64,000 bases of DNA, taken from the NCBI GenBank assembly GCA_019752115.1, contig JAIEMN010000012.1, forward strand, positions 1 to 64,000. The letters are read 5' to 3'. The first letter of the stretch is position 1. The number at the start of each line of letters is the position of its first letter. Both the position numbers and the translations under genes were made by a program. Shown piece after piece: positions 25,822 through 35,322 of the stretch. Under the pieces are notes generated by a model, which made no database searches, was not told where the DNA came from, and worked only from the letters and a program-made list of their open reading frames with translations. The stretch comes from Gemmatimonadaceae bacterium (GTDB lineage Bacteria > Gemmatimonadota > Gemmatimonadetes > Gemmatimonadales > Gemmatimonadaceae).

Positions 25822-26624
25822 GGCGTGGTCCGGGAAGTCGCGCCGGCCGCGGCGCGGTACAACGTCAGCGCGCCGTTCACCACGCGCGCATCACTCACAT
25901 AACTGGGCAACGGTACCGGCAACCCGTCGGCGGCCAATGAATCGGACTGCGGCACCTTGTAGCGTGCGCGGCGTCGCAACGCACTCACGAGCCCGGGGAT
26001 CACCCGCGTGGGGACATCGATCCCGGTGATGCGCAGCTCGCGCACACGGTACTGCGCCAGGCCGGGGCGCACGGGCTCCAGGACCCCGGCCAGGAACAAG
26101 GTGTCGTGCCCGTCGAGGGCGGCGCCAATCACCGACCCGAACGCGCCCTCCCCCGCGAAATCGCGCAGCGCCACATCGGCGCGCAGCAGGAGCAGGTCGC
26201 GGTTCAGTGCCAGGTCCACGGTGCGCGCGCTGGGCGGGAGCTGACGCAGCAACGGCGCCAGCAACCCTGCGACCTGCGCGGCCGACAGGCTCACATACGC
26301 CGGCCCCCCGCGCTTCCGAAGGGCGCTGACCGTGGTCCCCGCCTCCGGCGCCAGCGCGTCGGTGTTCACGGTCACCCATCCGAGCGCCGCGTCTCGCGCC
26401 CGACGCTCGGCCTCGCGCCGGGCCGCCTCTTCCTTCGCGATGCGTGCGCCCTCGGGGCTATCGAGCCGCTCGCTGCCGCGCGCCGCCACATCGGTCACCT
26501 TATCCGCCGCGCCACGCGCCGCGCGACCGAGCACACTCGGCAGGCGATCGCCATAGAGCCAATAGCCGGCGGCTCCGCCGACCAGGAGCACCGTGGCACA
26601 ACCGATTCGCGTCAGACAGCCCAA
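25818..26624 (-). CDS. Hypothetical membrane-anchored protein upstream of the NtrC-type gene
   Basis: A 268-residue protein of unknown family. It has an N-terminal membrane anchor (ATVLLVGGAAGYWLYG), a charged Ala/Arg-rich helical stretch at about 55-85, then a domain with alternating hydrophobic strands (TVDLALNRDLLLLRADVALRD, read in part; RVRELRITGIDVPTRVIPG). The gene overlaps the response regulator by four bases and may act with it. The start is a TTG at 26624 with no Shine-Dalgarno, so the true N-terminus may differ. Confidence 0.65.
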   Translation of the reverse strand: MGCLTRIGCATVLLVGGAAGYWLYGDRLPSVLGRAARGAADKVTDVAARGSERLDSPEGARIAKEEAARREAERRARDAALGWVTVNTDALAPEAGTTVSALRKRGGPAYVSLSAAQVAGLLAPLLRQLPPSARTVDLALNRDLLLLRADVALRDFAGEGAFGSVIGAALDGHDTLFLAGVLEPVRPGLAQYRVRELRITGIDVPTRVIPGLVSALRRRARYKVPQSDSLAADGLPVPLPSYVSDARVVNGALTLYRAAAGATSRTTP

Positions 26625-26724
26625 GGGATGCGGGAGAGAGGTGAGCGGGAGAAGCTATGGACTCGACCGGGCGGGCGGCAGGCGCCGAGCGGCCGGTTGC
26701 TGGCGCGCCGGCGCCAGCCGCCGG

Positions 26725-26737
26725 CGGGTCGTACCCG
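26725..26737. promoter_or_regulatory. Palindrome CGGGTCGTACCCG at a divergent gene start
   Basis: A perfect 5-bp inverted repeat around CGT lies in the 146-base gap between the genes at 26624 (minus) and 26771 (plus). The core GGGTCGTACCC recurs at 41443-41453, with a relative at 50966-50977. Candidate operator. Confidence 0.45.
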
Positions 26738-26770
26738 TGATGGGCGGTGGGAGTTGCGCGTCCTTTCGAC

Positions 26771-27565
26771 ATGACGTCGCACCGTGCGGGACGGCCCCGC
26801 CTTCTTCGCTGGCTCGTCGGGGCGCTCCCGGTCGCCGCGCTCGTGGCGTGCGGGAAGGAGCTCGTCCCGCGCGATCTGGGCCCGCTCGACCTGGGCTACC
26901 ACGGCCACTGCGCCATCATCAACGGGCGCTACGACGTGATCGAGCCGATCGTGCGCTGGGCGGTCGTGGAACGGGTGCTCCCGCCAGACACGAGCCGCCA
27001 GCAGATCGAGGCGTTCTCGCTGTTGGGCAATGCCGACCGCTCGCTCCGGCTCATTGCGTGGTCGCGCGGCGAACGGCGCGACACGGTGCAGCTCCGCCGC
27101 GGACAGCACTATCGCTGCAGCGCCGAACGCGTCGTGATCGACCTCCCCGACCGCATGCCGGCGGGCACGATCGATCCGCGAGAAGGGACCGATGGGCGCC
27201 TGACGCGCACCCGCACCCTCGCGCTGGCGGTGGGCGCCGAAGGGGCGTTGACGGCCGAGTACACGCGCACCGGCGTGATTGGCTTGCGGATCCCGTGCGG
27301 CGCGAACTGTCGGTACGTCCCCGTGCCGTTCTCGTCGGTGACCACGCACAGCTGGACGCGTGTCTGGCCGGCGTATGAACGGGGCAAGCCGATTCCGCGC
27401 CGTTGGGCACCCCCGCGCGAACAGGCTCGGAATGATCGCATCGAAGCCGCCGAGCGGGCGTTGGAGCAAGGGGAGCGGATACCGACGCCGCCGATGATGC
27501 AATTGCGGCGGACCCGAACGGAAGACGCGGCCCGGGCGATGGAAAACGGGGGACCGCCGCTCTGA
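26771..27565 (+). CDS. Hypothetical lipoprotein
   Basis: A 264-residue protein with a lipoprotein signal peptide ending in AALVAC (lipobox, Cys about 27). The mature part shows no family I know. It contains YHGHCAIINGRYDVIEPIV early on, a possible disulfide pair in IPCGANCRYVP, and a charged, Arg-rich C-terminal tail (DDARAMENGG-like end). The start chosen is the ATG at 26771; an upstream ATG would spoil the signal peptide. It may sit in the inner or outer membrane. A GGGTCGTACCC palindrome lies 35 bases upstream. Confidence 0.65.
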   Translation: MTSHRAGRPRLLRWLVGALPVAALVACGKELVPRDLGPLDLGYHGHCAIINGRYDVIEPIVRWAVVERVLPPDTSRQQIEAFSLLGNADRSLRLIAWSRGERRDTVQLRRGQHYRCSAERVVIDLPDRMPAGTIDPREGTDGRLTRTRTLALAVGAEGALTAEYTRTGVIGLRIPCGANCRYVPVPFSSVTTHSWTRVWPAYERGKPIPRRWAPPREQARNDRIEAAERALEQGERIPTPPMMQLRRTRTEDAARAMENGGPPL

Positions 27566-27579
27566 GCGGCCGCCCCCCG
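27547..27579 (-). terminator. Hairpin terminator between convergent genes
   Basis: CGGGGG pairs with CCCCCG and GCCGCT with AGCGGC around a CTG loop. On the minus strand it is followed by GTTTTCC, so it can terminate the subtilisin gene. On the plus strand it spans the lipoprotein stop codon and has only ATTCCT after it. Confidence 0.5.
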
Positions 27580-27602
27580 ATTCCTAACCAGCCTGAAGCT
27601 GC

Positions 27603-28811
27603 TCAGTAGTTCGAGAACAGCAGCAGATTCGGCGAATTGCTCCCACGATTCAGCACGACGCCACTGGTAGCGTTCGCCCGCAGCGCGCTGACGACGGTTG
27701 CCGGCGAGGCCGCCGGATTTGCGCCGAGATAGAGCGCCGCCACCCCCGCGACGTGCGGCGTAGCCATCGACGTCCCGCTGATCGTGTTGGTGGCCGTGGT
27801 GCTCGTATACCAGGCGGAGGTGATCCCTGAGCCCGGCGCAAATAGATCAACGCAGCTCCCGTAGTTCGAGTACGACGCACGGGTGTCCGTCGTCGTGGTT
27901 GCCCCCACGGTGATCGCCGCGGCCACGCGCGCCGGCGAGAAGTTGCAGGCGTTCAGATTGCTGTTGCCGGCGGCGATCGCGAAGGTGACACCCTTGGTGA
28001 TGGCGCGCTGCACGGCGGCGTCCAGCGCCGACGACGCACCACCGCCGAGACTCATGTTGGCAACCGCCGGCAGGGTGGCGTTGGCCGTGACCCAGTCGAT
28101 CCCCGCGATCACGCCCGACGTCGTGCCCGAGCCGTTGCAATCGAGCACGCGAACGGCGACCAGCCTGACGTTCTTGGCCACCCCAAAGGTGGAGCCACCG
28201 ACCGTGCCCGCCACATGCGTCCCATGTCCGTTACAGTCGGTGGCGGTGCCACCGGTCGTGACGGCATCGAATCCGGCGATGGCGCGACCACCGAACTGCG
28301 TGTGCGACGTCAGAATGCCGGTGTCGATGATGTAGGCCGTGACACCGCTGCCGGAGCCGGTGTAGCTGTACGTGGTGCTGAGCGGCAGGGTACGTTGATC
28401 GACGCGATCAAGCCCCCACGTGGCACCGGTCTGCGTCGCCGACGCCGTGTAGATCTGCTCGTGTTCCACGAACGCAACGCGCGGGTCGCGGGCCACGCGA
28501 TCGGCATCACCGGCCGACTTGAGGCGGACGGTGAAGCCCTTGAGTGCGCTGCGATAGGTGCCGAGCACCCGTCCGCCATTGCGGCTCGCCACGTCATCGG
28601 CGTCGCCGTCGATGTCCTGCACATTGTCCTTGAGCACGACGATGTAGTCGTTGTCGTTCTGGTCGTCGTCGTCCTGATCGCTGCTCTTCGGGTTCTTCGA
28701 CGACGAGAAGAGGGGGCGATCGCTCTGGTCCGAGGGTGCGACCGATTCGGGCGACGAACAGGCCGCGAGCGCGAGGAGGGCGGCTGCGGAGAGGAATGAG
28801 GATCGACGCAT
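27603..28811 (-). CDS. Secreted subtilisin-type S8 serine protease
   Basis: A 402-residue exported protease with a lipoprotein-like signal (LLALAACSS, Cys18). A low-complexity Asp-rich linker ([11 protein letters not shown]) is followed by an I9 inhibitor propeptide (YIVVLKDNV ... RVAFVEHEQ) and then the S8 domain. The catalytic triad is visible: Asp in AYIIDTGI, His in [13 protein letters not shown] and Ser in [18 protein letters not shown]. It resembles proteinase K-type members. It is a single gene, with the start at 28811 selected by the signal peptide. Extracellular protein degradation is the likely role. Confidence 0.94.
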   Translation of the reverse strand: MRRSSFLSAAALLALAACSSPESVAPSDQSDRPLFSSSKNPKSSDQDDDDQNDNDYIVVLKDNVQDIDGDADDVASRNGGRVLGTYRSALKGFTVRLKSAGDADRVARDPRVAFVEHEQIYTASATQTGATWGLDRVDQRTLPLSTTYSYTGSGSGVTAYIIDTGILTSHTQFGGRAIAGFDAVTTGGTATDCNGHGTHVAGTVGGSTFGVAKNVRLVAVRVLDCNGSGTTSGVIAGIDWVTANATLPAVANMSLGGGASSALDAAVQRAITKGVTFAIAAGNSNLNACNFSPARVAAAITVGATTTTDTRASYSNYGSCVDLFAPGSGITSAWYTSTTATNTISGTSMATPHVAGVAALYLGANPAASPATVVSALRANATSGVVLNRGSNSPNLLLFSNY

Positions 28812-28944
28812 GAGGGAGGGATTGAGGGTCGCTGGCGGGACGAACGGCGCGAGATCCCCCACGAAATTCGTCCCAGTTCGCAATCGCACAAGTACCCACC
28901 GTCACAATCCCAGTGCCTTGTGTCACACGGGCGGCGGCCCTCAC

Positions 28945-30519
28945 CTACCCACTCGCGGGGGCCCCACGGACCGCGCCGCCCGCTTCCGGATGGTCCATCG
29001 GTCGATAGCGCAGGGCCTCCGCGACGTGCGGCGGGCCCACGCTCTCCTCTTCGGCGAGGTCGGCAATCGTGCGCGCCACCCGGAGCACCCGATGATACGC
29101 TCGCGCGGAGAGCAGGAGTCGATCGGCTGCCCGCACGAGGAGGGAGCGCGCTTCCGGGAGGAGGCGGGCCGCGGGGGCGATGAGGCGCACCGGGGCCGTG
29201 GCATTGGTGAACGCACTGGCGGACGCGCCGCCGCTGGACGCGTATCGCGTGGCCTGTCGCGATCGTGCCGCGAGGACGCGCCCCCGCAGGATGGCCGACC
29301 GAGGAGCGGTCGACTGTTCAGCGAGCGCGTCGGGCGGCACGCGGCGGACGGGGACGTGGAGATCGATGCGATCGGCGAGCGGCCCCGAGAGTCGGGCGCG
29401 GTGGCGTTCGAGGTCGGTGAGGGAGCAGCGGCAGGGTTTGTCATCGCAGCCGGCGTAACCGCAGGGACACGGATTGCTGGCCGCCACGAGCGAGAAGCGC
29501 GAGGGGAAGCCCACGGCGCGCGCGGCGCGGGCGACGACCACGTGGCCATCTTCGAGTGGCTGTCGCAGGGCCTCGAGAGTGTGTCGCGGGAAGAGGGAGA
29601 GTTCGTCGAGAAAAAGCACGCCATGATGGGCGAGGCTCACTTCGCCGGGGCGCGGCCATCCGCCGCCCCCAATGAGTCCCGCGGTGGAGATCGAGTGATG
29701 CGGCGCGCGAAAGGGGCGCGCGAGACTGGCGAGCGAGGCGTGAGCCGCGCCGAGTACGCCGGCGACCGAGTGAATGGCCAGCACCTCGAGGGCTTCGTGT
29801 TCGTGCAGGGGTGGCAGGATGCCCGGGAGTCGGCGCGCGAGCATGGTTTTGCCGGCGCCGGGTGGGCCGACGAGCAGGAGATTGTGTCCGCCGGCGGCGG
29901 CGATTTCCACCGCGCGGAGGGCGGTCTCCTGCCCCACGATGTCGGCCATGTCGGGCACGTCTTCAATCACCGCGTCGCGTCCCGCCGGCTTGGCATCCGG
30001 GCGAGCCGTGCCATCGCGCAGCGCGGTGACGAGTTCGGTGAGGGTCCGGGGCGCCATGGCACGCGCCTGGGGCACGCGCAGCGCTTCGGCGAGATTGTCG
30101 GGCGGCACGATGAGCAGGGCGTCGCTGGTCGCGGCGATGTGACGCGCGACAGCGAGCACCCCGCGAACGGCCCGGAGTTGTCCATCGAGCCCGAGCTCAC
30201 CGATCGCGCAGAGATTGGCCAGACTCCCGTCGGGGAGTTGGCCGCTGGCCGCCAGCAAGGCGAGGGCGATGGGGAGGTCGAAGGCGGTGCCCGTTTTGGG
30301 GAGGTCTCCGGGCTGGAGATTCACCGTGACGCGTCGGGGCGGCACGGTGAACCCCGAGTTGGCCAGCGCCGCGTGCACGCGGTCGCGGCTCTCCTTCACT
30401 GCCGTCGCGGCGAGCCCGACGAGCGTCCATTGGGGTAGCCCATTGGCTACATGCACTTCAACGAGGACATCGACGGCATCGATGCCCAGGACGGCGGCGG
30501 AAGCAACGGCGGCAAGCAT
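28945..30519 (-). CDS. comM: YifB/ComM family Mg-chelatase-like AAA+ ATPase
   Basis: A 524-residue ATPase with an N-terminal Lon-like domain (SAAVLGIDAVDVLVEVHVANG, read in part) and Walker A GPPGAGKTMLARRLPGILPP. It also has HHSISTAGLIGGG, Walker B (GVLFLDELSLFPR) and a C-terminal four-Cys zinc finger-like region (NPCPCGYAGCDDKPCRC). ComM acts as a branch-migration helicase in natural transformation, so DNA uptake is possible though unproven here. A TAGCAT box six bases before its ATG suggests a leaderless transcript. Confidence 0.93.
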   Translation of the reverse strand: MLAAVASAAVLGIDAVDVLVEVHVANGLPQWTLVGLAATAVKESRDRVHAALANSGFTVPPRRVTVNLQPGDLPKTGTAFDLPIALALLAASGQLPDGSLANLCAIGELGLDGQLRAVRGVLAVARHIAATSDALLIVPPDNLAEALRVPQARAMAPRTLTELVTALRDGTARPDAKPAGRDAVIEDVPDMADIVGQETALRAVEIAAAGGHNLLLVGPPGAGKTMLARRLPGILPPLHEHEALEVLAIHSVAGVLGAAHASLASLARPFRAPHHSISTAGLIGGGGWPRPGEVSLAHHGVLFLDELSLFPRHTLEALRQPLEDGHVVVARAARAVGFPSRFSLVAASNPCPCGYAGCDDKPCRCSLTDLERHRARLSGPLADRIDLHVPVRRVPPDALAEQSTAPRSAILRGRVLAARSRQATRYASSGGASASAFTNATAPVRLIAPAARLLPEARSLLVRAADRLLLSARAYHRVLRVARTIADLAEEESVGPPHVAEALRYRPMDHPEAGGAVRGAPASG

Positions 30520-30525
30520 GGAGCC

Positions 30526-30531
30526 ATGCTA
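30526..30531 (-). promoter_or_regulatory. TANNNT -10-like box of comM
   Basis: TAGCAT ends six bases before the ATG and no ribosome-binding site is seen. It is part of the window-wide TANNNT-N5-8-ATG pattern. Confidence 0.35.
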
Positions 30532-30604
30532 GGGCTGCCGGTGTCCGTGTGTGTCACCGAACGAACGCGCGTTGGATCATTCCAACGCGCGTCGCCGGTG
30601 GGGC

Positions 30605-32692
30605 TCAGTGCATCGCCGCCTTGGTGCCCGTGCCGAGGGTGTGCTTCGCGATCCACTCATACTCGCGCTTCATGCGGTCGAGCTGGTGGTAGTACTCGGT
30701 GAAGCCGTGCCCTTCGCGCGGGTAGAACACCAGCTCCACCGTCTTGCCGCGGTCCTTGAGGGCGCGGTAGAACTCCATCGGCTGCCCGATCGGCACGCGC
30801 TCGTCGTTGCCGCCGTGCAGGATCAGGAGCGGCGTCGTGACCTTGTCGCTGTAGGAGATGCCCGAGCGCTCGAGATACTTCTTGATGCTCGGGTTCACGA
30901 TGGAACCGTCGTACTGCGGGTCGCCGAAGAACGTGTTGATGTAGCCGGGAATGTCGGTGGTGCCCGCCATCGAGAGCAGGCTCGGCAGGCCGGCGCCCAT
31001 CATGGCGGCCTTGAAGCGCCCGGTCTGCGACACGACCCAGCTCGTCATGTACCCGCCGTAGCTCCACCCTTCGAACGCCATGCGCGTGGAGTCCACGACA
31101 CCGCGCTTGATGAGCGCGTCGACGCCGGTCATGATGTCCTTGTAGTCGCCGCCGCCCCAGTCGCCGGTGTTGGCGTGCATCCACCATTCACCGTAGCCGG
31201 TGGAGCCGCGCGGGTTCGGATAGAACACCGCCCAGCCGCGGGCGGCCCAGGTCTGCCCCGGGTCGGTGCCGAGCTTGAAGGCCGCGGTGTGCGCCCCCGT
31301 CGGGCCGCCATGCGCACTCACGATGAGCGGCACCTTGGCGCCCTCCTTGTAGCCCACCGGCAGCAGCAGCACCCCCTCGGCGTCCTTGCCGTCAAAGCTC
31401 TTCCAGCTCACCACCTGCGATGCACCAAGGGCGCGGTCGCTGAGCCAGGCGTTGGTCGTGGTCAGTCGCTTGGGTGCGGCGAAGCTCGCGTCGGTCACGT
31501 AGACCTCGGTGGGCCAGTCGGCGCTGTTGAGCGCGAGGGCGAACTTCGAGCCATCCGCATTGGGCGAGAGGCCGCCCACGAGCAGCTTCTGCGTGCGCTG
31601 TGTGTACTTCTTGGCGGCCACGTCGTAGCTGTACAGCGACTGGTAGACGCGATCGCTGGCGGTGAACCAGAGCTCCTTGCCGTTGGGCGACCAGCGGACC
31701 GCGCCGGCGCTCACGTCGAACGTGGCCTGCTTGTGGCTCGTCATGGCCTTCGTGGCGACATCCATCGTGACGATGAACGCGTTCCACAGCGTGCGGGCCA
31801 TGATGCCGTCCTTGTGCGGCGCGAACTCGTGCGGCACGCTCGTCCAGGCGAGCGTCTTGCCGTCGGGCGAGAACGCCGGCGCCGACTCCACGTCATGGTT
31901 CGTGGTGAGCGGCGTGAGCTGCTTGCTCGCTACCTCCACGAGGTACGCATCGTGGCGCTCGTCGCGAATGAGCGTGGTGGGCGCCGCATAGAACGCCAGC
32001 GTCTTGCCATCGGGGGACCAGCTCGGCAGCGCGCTCACGGTGAAGTTGCCGCTCGTGATCTTGCTCGCCGCGCCCGTGGTGGCGTCCACGACCCAGATGT
32101 GCACGAGGCGGAAGTCGCTCTCGAACACCTTCGGGTCATCGCGACGGCGCGCCTTCGCTTCCTGCTCGCGCGTGAGCGTATCGGTGGTGAGGATGGCGAG
32201 CTTGCTGCCATCGGGGCTCCACACATAGCCGCTTACGCCGTCCTTGATGCTCGTGAGCTGACGCGCCTCACCGCCGTCGGCCGGCAGCAGCCAGATCTGC
32301 GGGCGCGGGCCATTCTCCCCGGTGCCGGTACCGCGCGCGGCCACGAAGGCGATCGTCTTGCCGTCGGGGCTCCAGGTGGGCTGGCTTTCGCCGCGCTCGC
32401 CGAACGTCAGCTGGCGGGCTGCGCCACCGGCCGACGGCACGATGAACACATGCGAGCGGCGCTCGTGCGTATCGCCGAGCGCGGTGTCGCCGCGGGCGTT
32501 GGGGTGTTCCCACGCGCTCACCGTGTAGAGCACGCGATTGCCGTCGGGGGACATGGCGATGCCCCCCACAGCCTTGAGACGCATCACATCGGATTCATCG
32601 AGGCCGCGCGACTGCGCGTCGGCGGCGACGGACCAGAGCAGGGGCACGACGGCCGCACCGAGGCGGACCGTGTGAGCAAGCAGACGGGACAT
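30605..32692 (-). CDS. S9 family prolyl oligopeptidase
   Basis: Secreted serine peptidase of 695 residues. The signal peptide ends in AADAQS. An N-terminal beta-propeller built of WD40-like/TolB-type repeats (GGIAMSPDGNRVLYTVS, PTWSPDGKTIAFVA, GYVWSPDGSKLAIL) is followed by the alpha/beta-hydrolase domain. The nucleophile is in GWSYGGYMTSW, the acid in GGNDERVPIGQP and the His in REGHGFTEYYHQ. It resembles dipeptidyl/acylaminoacyl peptidases. The start at 32692 is set by the signal peptide; the upstream in-frame stretch is shadow coding. It stands alone and is divergent from the MBL gene. Confidence 0.94.
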   Translation of the reverse strand: MSRLLAHTVRLGAAVVPLLWSVAADAQSRGLDESDVMRLKAVGGIAMSPDGNRVLYTVSAWEHPNARGDTALGDTHERRSHVFIVPSAGGAARQLTFGERGESQPTWSPDGKTIAFVAARGTGTGENGPRPQIWLLPADGGEARQLTSIKDGVSGYVWSPDGSKLAILTTDTLTREQEAKARRRDDPKVFESDFRLVHIWVVDATTGAASKITSGNFTVSALPSWSPDGKTLAFYAAPTTLIRDERHDAYLVEVASKQLTPLTTNHDVESAPAFSPDGKTLAWTSVPHEFAPHKDGIMARTLWNAFIVTMDVATKAMTSHKQATFDVSAGAVRWSPNGKELWFTASDRVYQSLYSYDVAAKKYTQRTQKLLVGGLSPNADGSKFALALNSADWPTEVYVTDASFAAPKRLTTTNAWLSDRALGASQVVSWKSFDGKDAEGVLLLPVGYKEGAKVPLIVSAHGGPTGAHTAAFKLGTDPGQTWAARGWAVFYPNPRGSTGYGEWWMHANTGDWGGGDYKDIMTGVDALIKRGVVDSTRMAFEGWSYGGYMTSWVVSQTGRFKAAMMGAGLPSLLSMAGTTDIPGYINTFFGDPQYDGSIVNPSIKKYLERSGISYSDKVTTPLLILHGGNDERVPIGQPMEFYRALKDRGKTVELVFYPREGHGFTEYYHQLDRMKREYEWIAKHTLGTGTKAAMH

Positions 32693-32811
32693 GGTGTGTC
32701 CTGGGGGAGAGGCGGGAATCCGGCCCGCTCGGCACCAGCGCGCAAGCGGACCCGCGCACAATATTGACGTCGCCCCCGTCCCGCGCGAGCGCCTCCAGCC
32801 CGGTCGTCCCG

Positions 32812-33684
32812 ATGCCCGACACCCTTCGCCGTCGTACGACGCGCCTGCTCGCTGGCCTGCTGCTCGCCGCGCCCGTGCATGCGCAGTCGCCGTCGCCGTC
32901 CCCGTCGCCATCGCGCGCCGCGACCGACGCCGTCTACGCCGTCCGCTACGGGACGCTGACCGCCTTCCCGGTCGCCTCGCTGATTGCCGGCGCGGACACC
33001 AGCCGTCGGATCGACGGCGCCCTGATGGTGTGGGTCATCACGCGCGCCAACGGCGAGGTGTGGATGGTCGACGCCGGGTTCTATCGGGAGAAGTTCATGA
33101 CCCGCTGGAAACCCGCCGACTACGTCAAGCCATCGGACGCCATCGCGGCCCTCGGGATTCGCCCGGAGCAGGTGACCGACATCATCGTCTCGCACGTGCA
33201 CTGGGATCACGCCGACGGGCTCGATCTCTTTCCGAAGGCGCGCGTGTGGATGCAGCAGGAGGAGTTCACACACCACGTCGGCGACGGTGGCACCTCGCTC
33301 GATCGCATGCTGGACCCGGTGGACGCGCCCATGTTCTGGCAGATCAAACAGGAGGGGCGACTGCGGCTGGTGCAGGGCGACGCGCAGTCACTTGCGCCGG
33401 GGATCACCGTGTACACGGGCGGCCGCCATACCTTTGCGTCGCAGTACGCCGTCGTCGAGACGCCAACGGGGCGCGTCGTGCTCGCATCCGATAACGCGTA
33501 TCTCTACGAAAACCTCGACACCCACCAGCCGATCGCGCAGACGCTCGACAAGGCATCCAATCTGGCCGCGCAGGCTCGCATGCACGCGTTCGCCGCGAAC
33601 GGCGGCGTGATCGTGCCGGGGCACGATCCGGCGGTCATGACGCGGTTTCCGCTGGTGAAGCCGAACGTGGTGCGGATCCGGTAG
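32812..33684 (+). CDS. Secreted MBL-fold hydrolase (AHL-lactonase-like)
   Basis: A 290-residue metallo-hydrolase with a signal peptide (LLAGLLLAAPVHAQ) and a Ser-Pro repeat (SPSPSPSPS). The MBL domain carries the di-metal motif HVHWDHADG, the bridging Asp in VVLASDNAYLYE, and a late His in VIVPGHDP. Its segments resemble the N-acyl-homoserine lactonase subgroup. The substrate is not certain and lactonase is only the family label. The chosen ATG is at 32812. Confidence 0.87.
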   Translation: MPDTLRRRTTRLLAGLLLAAPVHAQSPSPSPSPSRAATDAVYAVRYGTLTAFPVASLIAGADTSRRIDGALMVWVITRANGEVWMVDAGFYREKFMTRWKPADYVKPSDAIAALGIRPEQVTDIIVSHVHWDHADGLDLFPKARVWMQQEEFTHHVGDGGTSLDRMLDPVDAPMFWQIKQEGRLRLVQGDAQSLAPGITVYTGGRHTFASQYAVVETPTGRVVLASDNAYLYENLDTHQPIAQTLDKASNLAAQARMHAFAANGGVIVPGHDPAVMTRFPLVKPNVVRIR

Positions 33685-33690
33685 TGCGGT

Positions 33691-35322
33691 TCAGCGCTTG
33701 GGCGTGTGCGTCAGCACGCGCCCCGCGCGCACGCCGGTGGGCTTGGACGCCGCCACCGCCACCACGCCGTTCACCACCACCGTCTCGATCCCGCGTGGAT
33801 ACTGGTGCGGTTCGGTGAATGTGCTCAGGTCCTTCACGGTGGCCGGGTCGAACACCACCACATCCGCATAGGCGCCCACTTGCAGCACGCCGCGATCGGT
33901 CAGGCCGAGCCGCTGCGCCGGCATCTGCGTCATCTTGTGCACCGCGACCGGGAGCGTCAGCACGTGCTGCACGCGCACATACTCGCCAAGCACGCGCGGG
34001 AACGTGCCATAGGCACGCGGATGCGGATGCCCGTCGCCCGGCTGCGACAGGCGCCCGTCGCTCGCGATCATGGTAAACGGCGAGGCCATGATGCGGCGCA
34101 CGTCGCTTTCGTCGAGAACGTGATAGATCGCATTGCCGCCGCCCTTGAGCATCGCCTCGAGCACCAGCTCGGCGCCGTGCTGCGGCGTAGGCGTGAGCCC
34201 GCGACGTGCCGCCCAGTCCTTGAGCGTCTTCCCCTCGAGGCTCTTGTCCCACGCCACGCGCGAGAACTGCACGCGCGCCAGATCGCCACCGCCGCGGTCG
34301 TTCAGAATGTTGTCCACGATGCCGGCCAGGATGCTGTCTTTCGTTGCCGGCCGCGCCACGCGTGCCCGGAACTCGGCATCACCACCGGCCATCGCCCAAC
34401 TCGGCACGAGCACGCCGATGCCGGTGTGCGTGGCCGTGTACGGATACTGGTCGATCATCACATCCGTGCCGGCCTTTCGCGCACTGTCAACCATGGCGAG
34501 CGTCACCACGCTCTTCCCCCACATCTGCTGCCCCACCGCCTTGTGATGCGTGAGCATCACCGGGATGTGTGCCTGGCGTCCGATCTCGAGCGCTTCGCCT
34601 ACGCCATCCAGCAGTCCGATGCCTTCCTTGCGCAGGTGCGACGTGTAGATGCCGCCACTGTCGCTCGCCACCTGCGCCAGCGCGATGACTTCGTCGACCT
34701 TGGAGTACGTGCCCGGGAGATAGAGCAGACCGGTGGACAGCCCGAAGGCGCCCTGCCCCATCGCTTCCGCCACCAGCCGGCGCATCTGCTGCAGTTCGTC
34801 GGCGCGCGGTGCGCGCGCGGCCATCCCCATCACGGTGCGCCGGACATCGTTGTGCCCCACGAGGTAGGCCACGTTGATGCCGGGCTTCGCGGTCCGCACC
34901 GAATCGAGATACGGCGCGAGCGGTAGCGGCGAACCGCCATCGGGGCCGCCAAGGGCGAGTGTGACCCCTTGCCGGAGTGCGCTCTCCATAAGCGGCAGCT
35001 GCAGGAGCGGCTCCAGATGCGCATGGAGATCGATGAACCCCGGCGTCACGGTGCGCCCGGTCGCGTCGATGACGCGTTTCGCGCGCCCAGTAGGCACCGA
35101 CGCCGCGAGGGCAACAATGCGATCGCCGCGAATGCCCACGTCCAAACGTCGCGCGGCGGCCCCGGTGCCATCGAGCACCATGCCGCCGCGGATCACCACG
35201 TCAAAACTGTCAGCCGGTTGCGCCACGCGGGGCGCCGGCCGGTCGGCGCGCGTCGCGCTCCTGGTGGAGAGCCAGCCAACCGGAAAGGCCAGCGGCAGCA
35301 GGAGCGCGGCGCGGGCGCGCAT
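33691..35322 (-). CDS. N-acyl-D-amino-acid deacylase-type amidohydrolase
   Basis: A 543-residue exported amidohydrolase with an N-terminal hydrophobic signal (ALLLPLAFPVGWLST). Metal ligands are visible in GFIDLHAHLEP and later in TMIASDGRL. The D-aminoacylase pattern is present: GLSTGLLYLPG, TSHLRKEG, HHKAVG, and SQPGDGHPHPRAYGTFPRVLG (read in part). It likely hydrolyses N-acyl-D-amino acids, perhaps from cell-wall turnover. Its ATG overlaps the FKBP stop by one base (TAATG), so the two are coupled. It faces the MBL gene tail to tail with six bases between. Confidence 0.92.
   Translation of the reverse strand: MRARAALLLPLAFPVGWLSTRSATRADRPAPRVAQPADSFDVVIRGGMVLDGTGAAARRLDVGIRGDRIVALAASVPTGRAKRVIDATGRTVTPGFIDLHAHLEPLLQLPLMESALRQGVTLALGGPDGGSPLPLAPYLDSVRTAKPGINVAYLVGHNDVRRTVMGMAARAPRADELQQMRRLVAEAMGQGAFGLSTGLLYLPGTYSKVDEVIALAQVASDSGGIYTSHLRKEGIGLLDGVGEALEIGRQAHIPVMLTHHKAVGQQMWGKSVVTLAMVDSARKAGTDVMIDQYPYTATHTGIGVLVPSWAMAGGDAEFRARVARPATKDSILAGIVDNILNDRGGGDLARVQFSRVAWDKSLEGKTLKDWAARRGLTPTPQHGAELVLEAMLKGGGNAIYHVLDESDVRRIMASPFTMIASDGRLSQPGDGHPHPRAYGTFPRVLGEYVRVQHVLTLPVAVHKMTQMPAQRLGLTDRGVLQVGAYADVVVFDPATVKDLSTFTEPHQYPRGIETVVVNGVVAVAASKPTGVRAGRVLTHTPKR

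Noticed and set aside
28810-30438. 542-codon open frame opposite comM
   Set aside because: Antisense composition artefact. The comM Walker motifs and zinc-finger Cys lie on the minus strand.
30551-32767. 738-codon open frame opposite the S9 peptidase
   Set aside because: Same composition artefact. The S9 reading has signal peptide, propeller repeats and a full catalytic triad; the opposite frame has nothing.
32812-33684. Naming the secreted MBL protein as a quorum-quenching lactonase
   Set aside because: The metal motif fits many MBL hydrolases, and the sequence alone does not fix the substrate.
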